Under the pieces are notes generated by a model. That model worked only from the letters and a program-made list of their open reading frames with translations. It was not told where the DNA came from and searched no databases. Positions 7,902-16,604 of a stretch of 64,000 nt of DNA are shown piece after piece. The stretch's first letter is position 1. Each line of letters begins with the position of its first letter. Position numbers and translations under genes: made by a program. This DNA comes from Azospira restricta (GTDB lineage: Bacteria; Pseudomonadota; Gammaproteobacteria; Burkholderiales; Rhodocyclaceae): the NCBI RefSeq assembly GCF_016858125.1, contig NZ_CP064781.1:2613501-2677500 (forward strand), given 5' to 3'.

Positions 7902-10136
7902 GGCTCTCGCCTGGGCCCAGGCGAGGAAGCTGCCGGCGTCGACCGGCCGCGAGTAGAAGAAGCCCTGCGCCAGCGGGCAGCCGAGGTCCATCAGCAGCTG
8001 CGCCTGCGCCGCGGTCTCGACGCCTTCGGCGATGATCGACAGGCCGAGCGAGCGGCCCAGGCCGATCACCGTCTGCGCGATGCTGGCGCCGGAGCCGCTC
8101 GTCGAGTCGAGGTCGCGGACGAAGGCGCGGTCGATCTTGATGCGGTCGATCGGCAGCCGGTGCAGGTAGGCGAGCGACGAGAAGCCGGTACCGAAGTCGT
8201 CGATGGCGATCTGGATGCCCATCTGCTTCAGCTCGGCGAGGATGCCGATCACCGTCTCGGCCTCCATCATGGCGACGCTCTCGGTGATCTCGAGCTCGAT
8301 CCGTTCCGGCGCGACGCCGGTCTCGGCCAGCGCGCTGCGCACGCGGCTGAGGAACAGCGGGTCACGGAACTGGACCAGCGAGACGTTGATCGCCATGCGC
8401 ACGCCGGCGAGGCCGGCGGCTTCCCAGTCGCGCAGCTGGCGGACGGCGGTGTGGAAGACCCAGGCGCCGAGGTCGACGATCAGGCCGGAGTATTCGGCGA
8501 GCGAGATGAACAGGTCGGGGCGGATGAACTCGCCGTCGGCGCCGCGCCAGCGGATCAGCGCCTCGGCGCCGACCAGGCGGCCGCCGACCAGCTCGATCTG
8601 CGGCTGGTAGTGCAGCTCCAGCCCGCGCTGCTGGGTGACGGCAATGCGCAGCTCGTGCAGCCGGTCGAGGCGGGTGCGCGTCTCGCGCGCCATGTCCTCG
8701 GTGTAGTAGTGCCAGCGGCCGCGGTCGCCGCTCTTGGCGCGGTTGAGCGCGATGTTGGTGGCCTTCAGCAGGTCGATGCCGTCGCTGTTGCTGACCTCGT
8801 CGAGGCGGGTCAGGCCGAGCGTCGCCTTCACCGGCAGCGAGTAGTCGTCGACCAGGAAGGGGAGCTTGAACTGGTCGAGCAGCAGGCGTGGGTCGAGCGC
8901 CGCGTCCGGGCCGAGCAGGCCGAAGACGTCGCCGCCGACACGGGCGAGGATCATTCCCGGCGACAGCATCGCCGAGAGCCGCTGCGCGACCGACAGCAGC
9001 AGCTGGTCGCCCTTGTGGTGGCCGAGCGCGTCGTTCAGCTCGGAGAAATGGTCGATGTCGAGCAGCGCGACGGTCCAGCCGCGGCCGCCGGAGCGCAGGT
9101 GCTCGTCGATGCGGGCGACGAAGCCGCTGCGGTTGGCCAGCCGCGTCAGGCGGTCGGTGAAGGCGGAGAAGCTGAGGTCGGCGATCAGCCCGGCGTTCTC
9201 CAGGCCGACGCCGATGTTCACACAGAACACCTCGAGCAGCTGCCGCCCGCTGTCGCCGAGCGGTGCGCCGGTGTGCAGGTAGAGGACCGCGTCGCGCCCG
9301 TTCTCGCCGGCGATGAAGAAGGCGGCATCGCTGCCGGCGACCAGCGTCCTGTGCTCGGCGTAGGCCCGGGCGGCGAAGGCGCCGGCAGCGCCGCAGTCGG
9401 CGAGCGGCCGGCCGAGGCGGTCGGCGAAGCCGCCGCGGGCGCCGATCAGGAACAGCGGCGGCTCGCCGGGCAAGTTGGCGAAATTCTGCCGGCGCGCGCA
9501 CAGGAAGCCGCTGGCGGCGTCGCCGGCGAGCCTGCAGGCGCTGTCCAGCGCGGCGGCGGCGAAGTCGCCGGGGTCGCGCCGCGCGAGCAGGTCGGCGGCG
9601 GTGTCGACGATCAGCGCCAGGCCGCGGCGCGCGTTCATGATCGTGCGCAGCTGCTCGTACGAGCGCACCGCGGTGGTCAGCGTCGTCAGCAGGCGGACGC
9701 GGGTCAGCTCGGACTTGGTCTTGTAGTCGTTGATGTCGTATTCGCGGATCACGCGCATCTCGGGCGCATAGCCCGGCTGGCCGGTGCGCAGGATGATGCG
9801 CAGCGCGCTGCGGCCGAGGTCCTGGCGGACCGTGCGCACCAGGTCGAGGCCGGCGCTCTCGTGCTCCATGACGACGTCGAGCAGCACGACGGCGATGTCC
9901 TCGTCGGCGACGATCGCGGCCAGCGCCTCGTCGGCGGAGTAGGCGTGGATGAACGAGAGCGGGCGGCCGTCGATGCGGATGTCCTGGAGCGCGAAGGCGG
10001 TCGCGTTGTGCACCTCGGGATCGTCGTCGACCACCAGGATCCGCCACGGACTGGCCTCGATCGTCTTCGCCGGCGGCGCGTCGTGCGCCAGGTCGTCGAT
10101 GATGTTGAGCTCGTCGTTGGGGTGGGTGGCAGGCAT
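7899..10136 (-). CDS. Response regulator REC-DUF3369-GGDEF(degenerate)-EAL
   Basis: 745 residues from the ATG at 10136, which lies 4 bases after the stop of the kinase gene. Longer upstream starts would overlap the kinase. A receiver domain (about 33-155) has acidic residues in VVDDDPE, the phosphoacceptor Asp near 87 (VVLLDVVM) and a Lys near 139. A DUF3369 region follows, then a GGDEF domain whose signature is GGDVF (about 401-405) with no RxxD I-site. The EAL domain is intact: EAL near 525, INVSLVQF, EITES, DDFGTGFSSL and AEGVE. The protein is therefore probably a phosphorylation-controlled c-di-GMP phosphodiesterase, with the GGDVF domain serving as a regulatory or GTP-binding module. It is encoded with the upstream HELNTP-type kinase, its likely partner. 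Confidence 0.93.
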   Translation of the reverse strand: MPATHPNDELNIIDDLAHDAPPAKTIEASPWRILVVDDDPEVHNATAFALQDIRIDGRPLSFIHAYSADEALAAIVADEDIAVVLLDVVMEHESAGLDLVRTVRQDLGRSALRIILRTGQPGYAPEMRVIREYDINDYKTKSELTRVRLLTTLTTAVRSYEQLRTIMNARRGLALIVDTAADLLARRDPGDFAAAALDSACRLAGDAASGFLCARRQNFANLPGEPPLFLIGARGGFADRLGRPLADCGAAGAFAARAYAEHRTLVAGSDAAFFIAGENGRDAVLYLHTGAPLGDSGRQLLEVFCVNIGVGLENAGLIADLSFSAFTDRLTRLANRSGFVARIDEHLRSGGRGWTVALLDIDHFSELNDALGHHKGDQLLLSVAQRLSAMLSPGMILARVGGDVFGLLGPDAALDPRLLLDQFKLPFLVDDYSLPVKATLGLTRLDEVSNSDGIDLLKATNIALNRAKSGDRGRWHYYTEDMARETRTRLDRLHELRIAVTQQRGLELHYQPQIELVGGRLVGAEALIRWRGADGEFIRPDLFISLAEYSGLIVDLGAWVFHTAVRQLRDWEAAGLAGVRMAINVSLVQFRDPLFLSRVRSALAETGVAPERIELEITESVAMMEAETVIGILAELKQMGIQIAIDDFGTGFSSLAYLHRLPIDRIKIDRAFVRDLDSTSGSGASIAQTVIGLGRSLGLSIIAEGVETAAQAQLLMDLGCPLAQGFFYSRPVDAGSFLAWAQARA

Positions 10137-10140
10137 TGGT

Positions 10141-13100
10141 TCAGGCGGGGTCTTTTTCGGCGCTCGGCGCACACAAGGGCATTGTAAGCATAAACGTCGT
10201 ACCGGTGCCAAGCCGGCTGTCCAGCGAGATGCGGCCGCCGAGTACGCGCGTGACGATGTTGTAGACGATGTGCAGACCGAGTCCGCTGCCGCCCTGGCCG
10301 AGCTTGGTCGTGAAGAAGGGATCGAAGATCCGGCGGAAGTGTTCCTCTGCGATGCCGACGCCGTCGTCCTCGACGGTCATCACCACCTGGCCGTGCTCGG
10401 GCACGCCGGCGCGGATGACGACCTGGCCGCGGCGGCGGCCGTCGAAGGCGTGCACCAGCGAGTTGGTGACGAAGTTGGTGATGACCTGGCCGAGCGGGCC
10501 GGGGTAGCTGTCGAGCACGATGCCCTCGGGAATCTCCATCGCCACCTTGAACGGCGTCTTGCGGATCGTCGGCGACAGCGTCATCAGCACCTCGCCGACG
10601 ACCTCGCGCAGGTCGAAGCGGCGGCGCTGGTCGCTGGTCTGGTCGACCGCTACCTGCTTGAAGCTGGTGACCAGGTTGCGCGCCTGGTCGAGATTGCGCA
10701 GCAGCAGGTCGCTGGCGGTGCGCGCGGCGTCGAGGTAGGCGTTCAGCGCCGAGCGGCGCAGCAGGCCGTCGTCGATCTGCCCGGCGAACTCCTGCGTGCG
10801 CTCGTGCAGCGTGCTGGCGACGGTGACGCTGTTGCCGATCGGCGTGTTCAGTTCGTGCGCGACGCCGGCGACCAGCGCGCCGAGCGCGGCCAGCTTCTCG
10901 CTGCGGATCAGCTCGTCCTGCGCGCGCTGCAGCTCGGCGGTGCGCTCGGCGACGCGCGCCTCCAGTTCGGCGTTGAGTTCGGCCATGCGCTGCTCGAGCT
11001 GGTGGCGCAGCGTGATGTCGGTGACGCTCCACAGGTAGCAGCCGCGGCCGCCGATGTCGAACAGGCGGCCGGAGATCAGGCCGTAGACCGCCGTGCCGTC
11101 GGCGCGCCGGTAGCGGCACTCGTAGCGGTCGAGCTCGCCGTTGCCGTCGGCGAGCTTGCGGTACAGCGCATCGCGCTCGGCGTCGTCGAACCACAGCCCG
11201 AATTCCCGCGAATTGCGGCCGATCACCTGCTCGCGCGTATAGCCGAGCAGTTCCTGCCAGGCGCGGTTGAAGTCGACGACGACGCCGGTCTCGGCGTCGG
11301 TGATCGCCAGCGCCGCCGGCGAGTAGTGGACGATGCGCGAGAACTTCTCCTCGCTGCGCCGCAGCGCCTCCTCGGCCTGCTTCTGCAGCGTGATGTCGCG
11401 GACCACGCCGAGCAGGTACTGGCGGCCGTCGACGCCGATCAGCGAGGCGTTGAGCAGGCCGTCGACCTGGCGGCCGTCGCGCGTGCCGATGCGGATCGGA
11501 TGCTCGCGCAGGAAGCCCTGTTCGCGCAGGCGGGCGATCGCCGCGTCGCGGGCCGTCGCGTCCGGCCAGATGCCCAGCTCCGCCGCCGTGTGGCCGATCG
11601 CCTCCGCGCGCGTCCATCCGGTCAGCTGCTCGAAGGCCTCGTTGACCTCGTAGATCTCGCCGGATTCGAGGTCGCTGAGCGTGACGTAGTCGAGGCTGGC
11701 GTGGAAGGCGCCGGAGAACTTCGCCTCCGACAGGCGCAGCGCCAGCTCGGCTTCCTTCAGCGCGCTGATGTCCTCGACGGTGGCGACGAAGCCGCGGAAG
11801 GCGCCGTCCTCGGCATGGATCGGCACGATGTGCGCGCGCGCCCAGATCGTCGCGCCGTCGGCGGCGATCACGCGGCGTTCCATCGTGAATCCGCTGCGCG
11901 TCGCGATCGCCTCGCGCCAGCGTGCGCGCATCGGCTCGCGGTCGTCCGGATGCAGGTGCTCGATCCAGCGGCCGGCGCGCACCTCGTCCATCGACGACGC
12001 CGACAGCGCCAGGTAACGCGAGTTGCAGTAGATGAAGTTGCCGCGCTCGTCGGCGACGACGACGCCGAGTTCGGACGATTCGGCGATCGCCCGGAAGCGT
12101 TCCGAGTACTCGCGCAGTTCGCCCTGCAGCCGGTGGATCTCGGAAAGGTCGAGGTCGATGCAGTAGATCTCCGGCTCGCCGGCGAGGTTGCTGATCATCA
12201 CCTGCGTCGAGTAGACGCGGATGATGCTCCCGTCGTCGCGGCGCAGCGCGAACTCGCCCGCTGCCGGCGCCGGCCCGCCGGCCAGCCAGGCGTCGACGCC
12301 GGCACGGAAGGCGGCGCGCTCGTCGGCGGCGAGCAGCAGTTCGTCGATCGGGCGGCCGAGCGCCTGCTCGCGGCGGTAGCCGAAGAAACGCGCGCTCGCG
12401 TCGTTCCAGTAGATCACCCGGCGGTCGGGGTCGTAGCCCTGCACGGCGATTCCGGCGACGCCCTCGAAGATGCCGCGGAAGCGGACTTCGCTCGCCTGCA
12501 GCCGGCGCTCCGAGGCCCGGCGCTCCGCCATTTCCGCGCGCAGCGTCGCCGTCAGCTCGCGCAGCTGCGCCTGCTGCCGGCGCTGTGTGATGATCAGCAT
12601 CATGATGCCGATGCCGAGCATCAGCACCGCGGCGAGCGCGAAGCCGACCGGCGCGAACCACGGCACCGGGCGCAGCAGCGGATAGTCGAGGTAGTGCACG
12701 CCGAGCAGCACGAAGAGCGCCGCCAGCGGTCGGTAGCCGATGCCGGGCTGGCGGTCGCCGAGGCGCTTGAGGATCGCTCCGGCATGGATCAGCAGGCCGC
12801 CGGCGATGGCGTACAGCGGCAGCGTGCGCGCGAGGAAGGAGAGCTCGGCGCTGCCGGCCCAGGCGCCCCACAGCAGTGCCACGGCGAGCGCCGCGGCAGC
12901 GGGCGGGATGCGCGGCGCGGCGTCGGCGAGCAGGCGGCAGCCATGCCAGATGAGCAGTGCGGCGAGCGCGAAGAGCAGGTCGGCGACGAGGCCGGCGGCG
13001 CCGACGCCGAGCGTGACGGCGAGCTGCGCGCCCATGCGCAGCGCCTGCGCGAGGAAGGCGAGCGACCAGTAGAGGAGGAAACGCTGGGCGTCGGTGCGCC

Positions 13101-13185
13101 ACAGGTAGAGGAAGGTCGCCGCGAGAATCAGCGAGCTGCCGAGCGTACACAGGATGGCGGTTTGCAGGGAAAACTCGAAAGTCAT
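10141..13185 (-). CDS. Multi-PAS membrane sensor histidine kinase (HELNTP type)
   Basis: 1014 residues from the ATG at 13185; upstream in-frame codons lack a better start. Six to seven hydrophobic segments fill about residues 5-205. Then come several PAS/PAC repeats, including WNDASARFFGYRREQALGR, a PAS region around FGLWFDD and VTDITL-type PAC ends. A coiled linker (LEARVAERTAELQRAQDEL) leads to the kinase core. The phosphoaccepting His (about 777) lies in GVAHELNTPIGN, a variant of the usual HExRTP box. The ATPase domain has N and G boxes (NFVTNSLVHAF, DDGVGI, GGSGLGLHIVYNIV). There is no receiver domain. The 4-base spacing to the REC-DUF3369-GGDEF-EAL gene marks a cognate two-component pair controlling c-di-GMP. 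The signal is unknown; multiple PAS domains suggest redox or small-ligand sensing. Confidence 0.93.
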   Translation of the reverse strand: MTFEFSLQTAILCTLGSSLILAATFLYLWRTDAQRFLLYWSLAFLAQALRMGAQLAVTLGVGAAGLVADLLFALAALLIWHGCRLLADAAPRIPPAAAALAVALLWGAWAGSAELSFLARTLPLYAIAGGLLIHAGAILKRLGDRQPGIGYRPLAALFVLLGVHYLDYPLLRPVPWFAPVGFALAAVLMLGIGIMMLIITQRRQQAQLRELTATLRAEMAERRASERRLQASEVRFRGIFEGVAGIAVQGYDPDRRVIYWNDASARFFGYRREQALGRPIDELLLAADERAAFRAGVDAWLAGGPAPAAGEFALRRDDGSIIRVYSTQVMISNLAGEPEIYCIDLDLSEIHRLQGELREYSERFRAIAESSELGVVVADERGNFIYCNSRYLALSASSMDEVRAGRWIEHLHPDDREPMRARWREAIATRSGFTMERRVIAADGATIWARAHIVPIHAEDGAFRGFVATVEDISALKEAELALRLSEAKFSGAFHASLDYVTLSDLESGEIYEVNEAFEQLTGWTRAEAIGHTAAELGIWPDATARDAAIARLREQGFLREHPIRIGTRDGRQVDGLLNASLIGVDGRQYLLGVVRDITLQKQAEEALRRSEEKFSRIVHYSPAALAITDAETGVVVDFNRAWQELLGYTREQVIGRNSREFGLWFDDAERDALYRKLADGNGELDRYECRYRRADGTAVYGLISGRLFDIGGRGCYLWSVTDITLRHQLEQRMAELNAELEARVAERTAELQRAQDELIRSEKLAALGALVAGVAHELNTPIGNSVTVASTLHERTQEFAGQIDDGLLRRSALNAYLDAARTASDLLLRNLDQARNLVTSFKQVAVDQTSDQRRRFDLREVVGEVLMTLSPTIRKTPFKVAMEIPEGIVLDSYPGPLGQVITNFVTNSLVHAFDGRRRGQVVIRAGVPEHGQVVMTVEDDGVGIAEEHFRRIFDPFFTTKLGQGGSGLGLHIVYNIVTRVLGGRISLDSRLGTGTTFMLTMPLCAPSAEKDPA

Positions 13186-13274
13186 CTTTCGCAGGACGCC
13201 GGCACAGGTTAAATTAGGCGCTATTGTGCACGAACCGCCGTGCTTTTGTCGGCGGTGCAACCAGGGAAGAAACC

Positions 13275-13703
13275 ATGAAAATCGACATCGCCAAGTTCGG
13301 CCTCAAGGACGTTCCGGTCAACCCGGACTCCGTGTTCACCTTCCCGCAGGGGCTGGTCGGCTTCGAGGACGCCCGCCGCTTCACGCTGTTCCACGAGGAG
13401 GGCAAGCCGACCGTGTTCTGGCTGCAGTCGCTCGACGATCCCCAGCTCGCCTTCTCGGTGGTGCCGCCGGAGTCGATCGACGTCCAGTACGAGATGGAAC
13501 TGTCGGACGAGGATGCCGCGCTGATCGACCTGAAGGACCCGGCCGAGGTCGTCGTCGTCGTCGTGCTCTACCGCCAGGAAGCCGACAACGGCCGGATCGC
13601 CGCCAACACGCGCTCGCCGCTGGTGCTCAACACCCGCTCGCGGCTCGGCATGCAGAAGATCCTGCGCGAGTTCCACCCGACGCTGCTCTACCGCGCCCGC
13701 TGA
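13275..13703 (+). CDS. fliW: FliW-family flagellar assembly factor
   Basis: 142 residues. Family hallmarks are FTFPQGLVGFEDARRFTL near the start, then FSVVPPESID and a late LVLNTRSRLGMQKILREF. FliW is a cytosolic protein that binds the translational repressor CsrA and antagonises it, and also binds flagellin, coupling flagellin synthesis to export. No csrA, flagellin or other flagellar gene is in the window, so this copy stands outside the usual fliW-csrA context. The start at 13275 has AGGGAAGA upstream. The gene is divergent from the PAS kinase and converges on the gamma-carbonic anhydrase across a GC hairpin. Confidence 0.85.
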   Translation: MKIDIAKFGLKDVPVNPDSVFTFPQGLVGFEDARRFTLFHEEGKPTVFWLQSLDDPQLAFSVVPPESIDVQYEMELSDEDAALIDLKDPAEVVVVVVLYRQEADNGRIAANTRSPLVLNTRSRLGMQKILREFHPTLLYRAR

Positions 13704-13724
13704 CGCGGCGCAGCAGTCGCGACG

Positions 13725-13747
13725 ACGGGGCCGCGCTGCGGCCCCGT
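13725..13747. terminator. Bidirectional GC-rich hairpin between convergent genes
   Basis: ACGGGGCCGC and GCGGCCCCGT form a perfect 10-bp stem with a 3-base GCT loop. They sit in the 50-base gap between the stops of fliW and the hexapeptide protein. A run of three T follows on the plus strand. The position suggests a shared terminator, but the U-tract is weak. Confidence 0.55.
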
Positions 13748-13753
13748 TGCCGT

Positions 13754-14275
13754 TTACAGCGCCCGCAGCTGCTCGCGGTAGCGGCGGGCATTGTCGACGT
13801 AGTGCGCGGCGCTGTGCCTGAGCCGCGCCACTTCCTCGTCGGTGAGTTCGCGCACGACCTTGCCCGGCGAGCCGACGATCAGCACCCGCTCGGGGTAGGT
13901 CTTGCCCTCCGGGATCAGCGTGTTGGCGCCGACGATCGACTCCTTGCCGATCACTGCCCGGTTGAGCACGATCGAGCCGATGCCGATCAGCGAACCGTCG
14001 CCGATGGCGCAGCCGTGCAGCATCACCAGGTGGCCGACGGTGACGTTGGCGCCGATCGTCAGCGGCACGCCCTCGTCGGTGTGCAGCACCGAACCGTCCT
14101 GGATGTTGCTGTTCTCGCCGATCGTGATCGGGTCGTTGTCGCCGCGCAGCACGGCGTTCCACCAGATCGAGGCGTTGGCGGCCAGCCGCACGTCGCCGAT
14201 CACCGTCGCGTTGGCGGCGATCCAGGCGGAGGGATCGATCTGCGGGCGCTTGTCGCCGAGCAGGAAGAGGGACAT
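13754..14275 (-). CDS. Gamma-carbonic anhydrase-like left-handed beta-helix protein (YrdA/PaaY type)
   Basis: 173 residues built largely from hexapeptide repeats ([LIV]-G-x4 pattern) such as [18 protein letters not shown]. Family marks are [21 protein letters not shown] and three candidate zinc histidines, one in LHTDEG and two in GHLVMLHGC. The C-terminal helix region ([18 protein letters not shown]) is typical of the YrdA group. These soluble trimers bind metal at subunit interfaces. Some are carbonic anhydrases, but many YrdA/PaaY members have no proven activity. The gene is followed upstream on the same strand, after 42 bases, by the SrkA-like kinase gene, so co-transcription is possible. 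Confidence 0.92.
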   Translation of the reverse strand: MSLFLLGDKRPQIDPSAWIAANATVIGDVRLAANASIWWNAVLRGDNDPITIGENSNIQDGSVLHTDEGVPLTIGANVTVGHLVMLHGCAIGDGSLIGIGSIVLNRAVIGKESIVGANTLIPEGKTYPERVLIVGSPGKVVRELTDEEVARLRHSAAHYVDNARRYREQLRAL

Positions 14276-14317
14276 GGCGGGCTCCTTGCGGTGGTTTTCG
14301 TTCGTGTCGTTCGTCGT

Positions 14318-15295
14318 TTACGCGACCAGAGGCGGCTCGTCCATCGCCGCGATCTGCTCCTTCAGTTCGAGGATGCGCGACTGCCAGTAGTGCGCCGTGC
14401 CGAACCACGGGAAGGCGGCGGGGAAGGCCGGGTCGTCCCAGCGGCGCGCGATCCACGCCGCGTAGTGGATCAGGCGCAGCGTGCGCAGCGCCTCGACCAG
14501 GTGCAGCTCGCGCCGGTCGAACTCGCAGAAATCCTCGTAGCCGGCGAGCACATCCTGCAGCTGCGCCTGCATCTCCAGCCGCTCGCCGGAGAGCAGCATC
14601 CACAGGTCCTGCACCGCCGGTCCCATGCGGCTGTCGTCGAAGTCGACGAAATGCGGGCCGTCGTCGGTCCACAGCACGTTGCCGAGGTGGCAGTCGCCGT
14701 GCAGGCGCAGCGTCGTCACGTCGCCGGCGCGGGCGAAGGCGTGGCGCACGCCGTCGAGCGCGATGTCGATGGTGCCCTTCCACGCGGCGAACAGCTCCGG
14801 CGGCAGCGCGCCGTGCTCGACCAGCCAGTCGCGCGGCTCCTCGCCGAAGCTGGCGATGTCCAGCGCCGGCCGCGCGGCGAAGGCGCGGCGCCGGCCGACG
14901 ACATGGATGCGGCCGAGGAAGCGGCCCATCCACTCGCGCGTCGCGGCGTCGCCGAGTTCCGGCGCGCGGCCGCCGCGGCGCGGGAAGAGCGCCAGCCGGA
15001 AGGGGCCGTGGTGGGCCAGCGTCGAGCCGTCGGCGAAGGGCAGCGGCGGCACGACGGGAATCTCCTCGGCGGCGAGTTCGGCGAGAAAGGCGTGCTCCTC
15101 GAGGATCGCCGCGTCCGGCCAGCGGCCGGGGCGGTAGAACTTGGCGATCAGCGGCGGGCCGTCCTCGATGCCGACCTGGTAGACACGGTTCTCGAAGCTG
15201 TTCAGCGCCAGCAGGCGGCCGTCCGGCGCGAGGCCGGCAGCCTCGATCGCGTCGAGCACGCGGTCCGGGGTGAGGGTGGCGTAGGGATGTTCCAT
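14318..15295 (-). CDS. srkA: SrkA/YihE-like stress-response Ser/Thr kinase
   Basis: 325 residues, close to E. coli SrkA. The protein has an aminoglycoside-phosphotransferase/choline-kinase fold: NSFENRVYQV and LIAKFYRPGRW (ATP-site Lys), the catalytic loop LHGDCHLGNVLW (Asp base) and the metal-binding FVDFDDSRMGP. In E. coli SrkA (RdoA) is a cytosolic kinase that counters MazEF-related and oxidative-stress death. The ATG at 15295 is followed by MEHPYATLTPDRVLDAI, typical of the family start. It is divergent from the DUF3301/MazG-like pair. Confidence 0.92.
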   Translation of the reverse strand: MEHPYATLTPDRVLDAIEAAGLAPDGRLLALNSFENRVYQVGIEDGPPLIAKFYRPGRWPDAAILEEHAFLAELAAEEIPVVPPLPFADGSTLAHHGPFRLALFPRRGGRAPELGDAATREWMGRFLGRIHVVGRRRAFAARPALDIASFGEEPRDWLVEHGALPPELFAAWKGTIDIALDGVRHAFARAGDVTTLRLHGDCHLGNVLWTDDGPHFVDFDDSRMGPAVQDLWMLLSGERLEMQAQLQDVLAGYEDFCEFDRRELHLVEALRTLRLIHYAAWIARRWDDPAFPAAFPWFGTAHYWQSRILELKEQIAAMDEPPLVA

Positions 15296-15381
15296 GGTCG
15301 GCGGATGTTAACACCGCCGGCCGCCCGGCGGCCGAAGCGTTTTCGTTCCGGGCGCCGGCGCAGGCAGGTAAACTGCCGGCC

Positions 15382-15723
15382 ATGCCGACTTTCGAACTTC
15401 TTTCCATCGCCGTGCTCGGGTTGCTCTGCTGGTTCTGGCTGGACAGCCTGAAGGCCCGCGAGGCGGGCATCCGCGAGGCGCGTGCCGCCTGCGCCGAGGA
15501 GGACCTGCAGCTGCTCGACGACACCGTCGCCGGCCGCGGGCTGCGGCTCGCGCGCGACGACGCCGGCCGGCTGCGGCTGCAGCGCACCTATGCCTTCGAA
15601 TACAGCGACACCGGCGACAACCGTCGCCAGGGCAGCGTCACGCTGCTCGGGCACGACGTGGTGATGGTGCGCCTGCGCGCGCAGCTGACCCTGGTCGGGG
15701 AGGGGCGTCATGAACAGCATTGA
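15382..15723 (+). CDS. DUF3301 small membrane-anchored protein
   Basis: 113 residues. An N-terminal hydrophobic helix (LLSIAVLGLLCWFWLDSL) precedes a short soluble domain with the DUF3301 pattern. Visible parts are CAEEDLQLLDDTVAGRGLRL, RLQRTYAFEYSDTGDNR and VTLLGHDVVMVRL. The function of this family is not known. The last 14 bases overlap the start of the MazG-like gene, so the two are almost certainly translated from one message. Confidence 0.8.
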   Translation: MPTFELLSIAVLGLLCWFWLDSLKAREAGIREARAACAEEDLQLLDDTVAGRGLRLARDDAGRLRLQRTYAFEYSDTGDNRRQGSVTLLGHDVVMVRLRAQLTLVGEGRHEQH

Positions 15724-16063
15724 GGCGCTGCGCGAGGCGCTGCTGCGCTTTCGCGACGAGCGCGACTGGCAGCAGTTCCATTCGCTGCGGAACCTGATCG
15801 TCTCGCTCAACCTGGAGGCGGGCGAGCTGCTCGAGCTGCTGCAGTGGAAGAGCGACGCCGAGATCGCCGCGCTGCCGGCCGATGCGGCCGGGCGCGAGGC
15901 GCTCGCCGACGAATGCGCCGACGTCTTCCTCTACCTGTTGCTGATCGCCGACACGGCCGGCATCGACCTGCTCGACGCGGCGGCGGCGAAGCTCGCGAAG
16001 AACGGCGAGAAATACCCGGTCGAGAAGGCCTTCGGCTCGCGCGCGAAGTACGACCGGCTGTAG
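15710..16063 (+). CDS. MazG-like nucleotide pyrophosphohydrolase (dCTPase type)
   Basis: 117 residues, a single all-alpha NTP-PPase domain. Metal-binding acidic motifs are in LNLEAGELLELLQW (ExxE) and ADECADVFLYLLLIAD (ExxD). The C-terminal KNGEKYPVEKAFGSR is typical of the short MazG-like/RS21-C6 branch, which hydrolyses dCTP or modified nucleoside triphosphates to the monophosphate. A house-cleaning role in the cytosol is the usual inference. The start at 15710 lies inside the upstream DUF3301 gene, with GGGAGGGG just upstream as a strong ribosome binding site. Confidence 0.9.
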   Translation: MNSIEALREALLRFRDERDWQQFHSLRNLIVSLNLEAGELLELLQWKSDAEIAALPADAAGREALADECADVFLYLLLIADTAGIDLLDAAAAKLAKNGEKYPVEKAFGSRAKYDRL

Positions 16064-16106
16064 GGCGGCCCCGCGGGCGCGGGGGCGGTGCGTCGCGCCC
16101 CGCTCG

Positions 16107-16250
16107 GGCGCCCCCAAGCGGACTTCCTCGCGGGGTGCTGCGCACCCCGGCTCAGGCGCCCCCCGAGAGGACTTCCTCGCGGGATGCTGCGCATCCCGCT
16201 CAGGCGCACCCCTAGAGTACTTCTTCGCGAGGTGCTGCGCACCCCGCTCA
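16107..16250. repeat. Three tandem 48-bp hairpin repeats plus a partial fourth
   Basis: Units lie at 16107-16154, 16155-16202 and 16203-16250, with a 20-base remnant (GGCGCACCCC...CTCAGGCGC) to 16270. Each has a GGCG(C/A)CCCC head, a GACTTCCTCGCG-like box, and a hairpin followed by GCTCA. Unit 1 folds as GGGGTGC-TGC-GCACCCC. Unit 2 has GGGATGC-TGC-GCATCCC, a paired (compensatory) change extended to nine base pairs. Unit 3 has one mismatch. The array ends at the stop codon of the leftward gene at 16263. A further copy lies at 7855-7901. Confidence 0.85.
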
Positions 16251-16262
16251 GGCGCACCCCGC

Positions 16263-16604
16263 TCAGGCGCTGGTGCTGATCGAGTTGGCGGGGGCTTCGG
16301 GGGTTTCGGCGGCGGCCTGCTGCGCGACGTAGCGGGCGATGTTGCGATCGATCGACGACAGCGCGTTGGTCTGGCCGCGGGTGCGCTCCTCCGGCGCGAT
16401 TTCCTGCAAACGGGCCTGCACTTTCTCAAGTCCGGGAGGAACGGCCTTCGGGCCCTGCGCCTCGGCAGATTTTGCCGGTGCCGGCTTTTCCTGCCCTGCG
16501 CCGGGGGCCGCCGGCGGCGTGAAAGCTTCCTTGCCGCGGGCCGTGGCGGCCGGGCGGGCAAAGTTCTGGGCGACTTGCGGGAGGCTGGTCGACGTTACCT
16601 TCAT
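16263..16604 (-). CDS. Small Ala/Pro-rich hypothetical protein
   Basis: 113 residues of unknown function, not recognised as any family. The sequence is low-complexity: an Ala/Pro/Lys-rich middle, then an amphipathic stretch PGLEKVQARLQEIAPEERTRG followed by SIDRNIARYVAQQ. There is no signal peptide or membrane segment, so it is probably cytosolic and largely disordered with one or two helices. On the coding strand the ATG at 16604 is preceded by a good ribosome binding site (AAGGAG). The stop codon is embedded in the hairpin repeat array. Confidence 0.6.
   Translation of the reverse strand: MKVTSTSLPQVAQNFARPAATARGKEAFTPPAAPGAGQEKPAPAKSAEAQGPKAVPPGLEKVQARLQEIAPEERTRGQTNALSSIDRNIARYVAQQAAAETPEAPANSISTSA

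Noticed and set aside
9949-13212. 1087-codon plus-strand frame opposite the PAS kinase
   Set aside because: It is a codon-bias shadow of the kinase without recognisable domains.
16064-16262. A repeat-encoded protein on the minus strand (16-residue repeats of GAPERGAQ type)
   Set aside because: The open frame is a by-product of 48-bp units (a multiple of three). Hairpin conservation with paired changes indicates nucleic-acid-level rather than protein-level constraint.
16107-16270. CRISPR array
   Set aside because: The repeats are directly adjacent with no unique spacers, and no cas genes are near.
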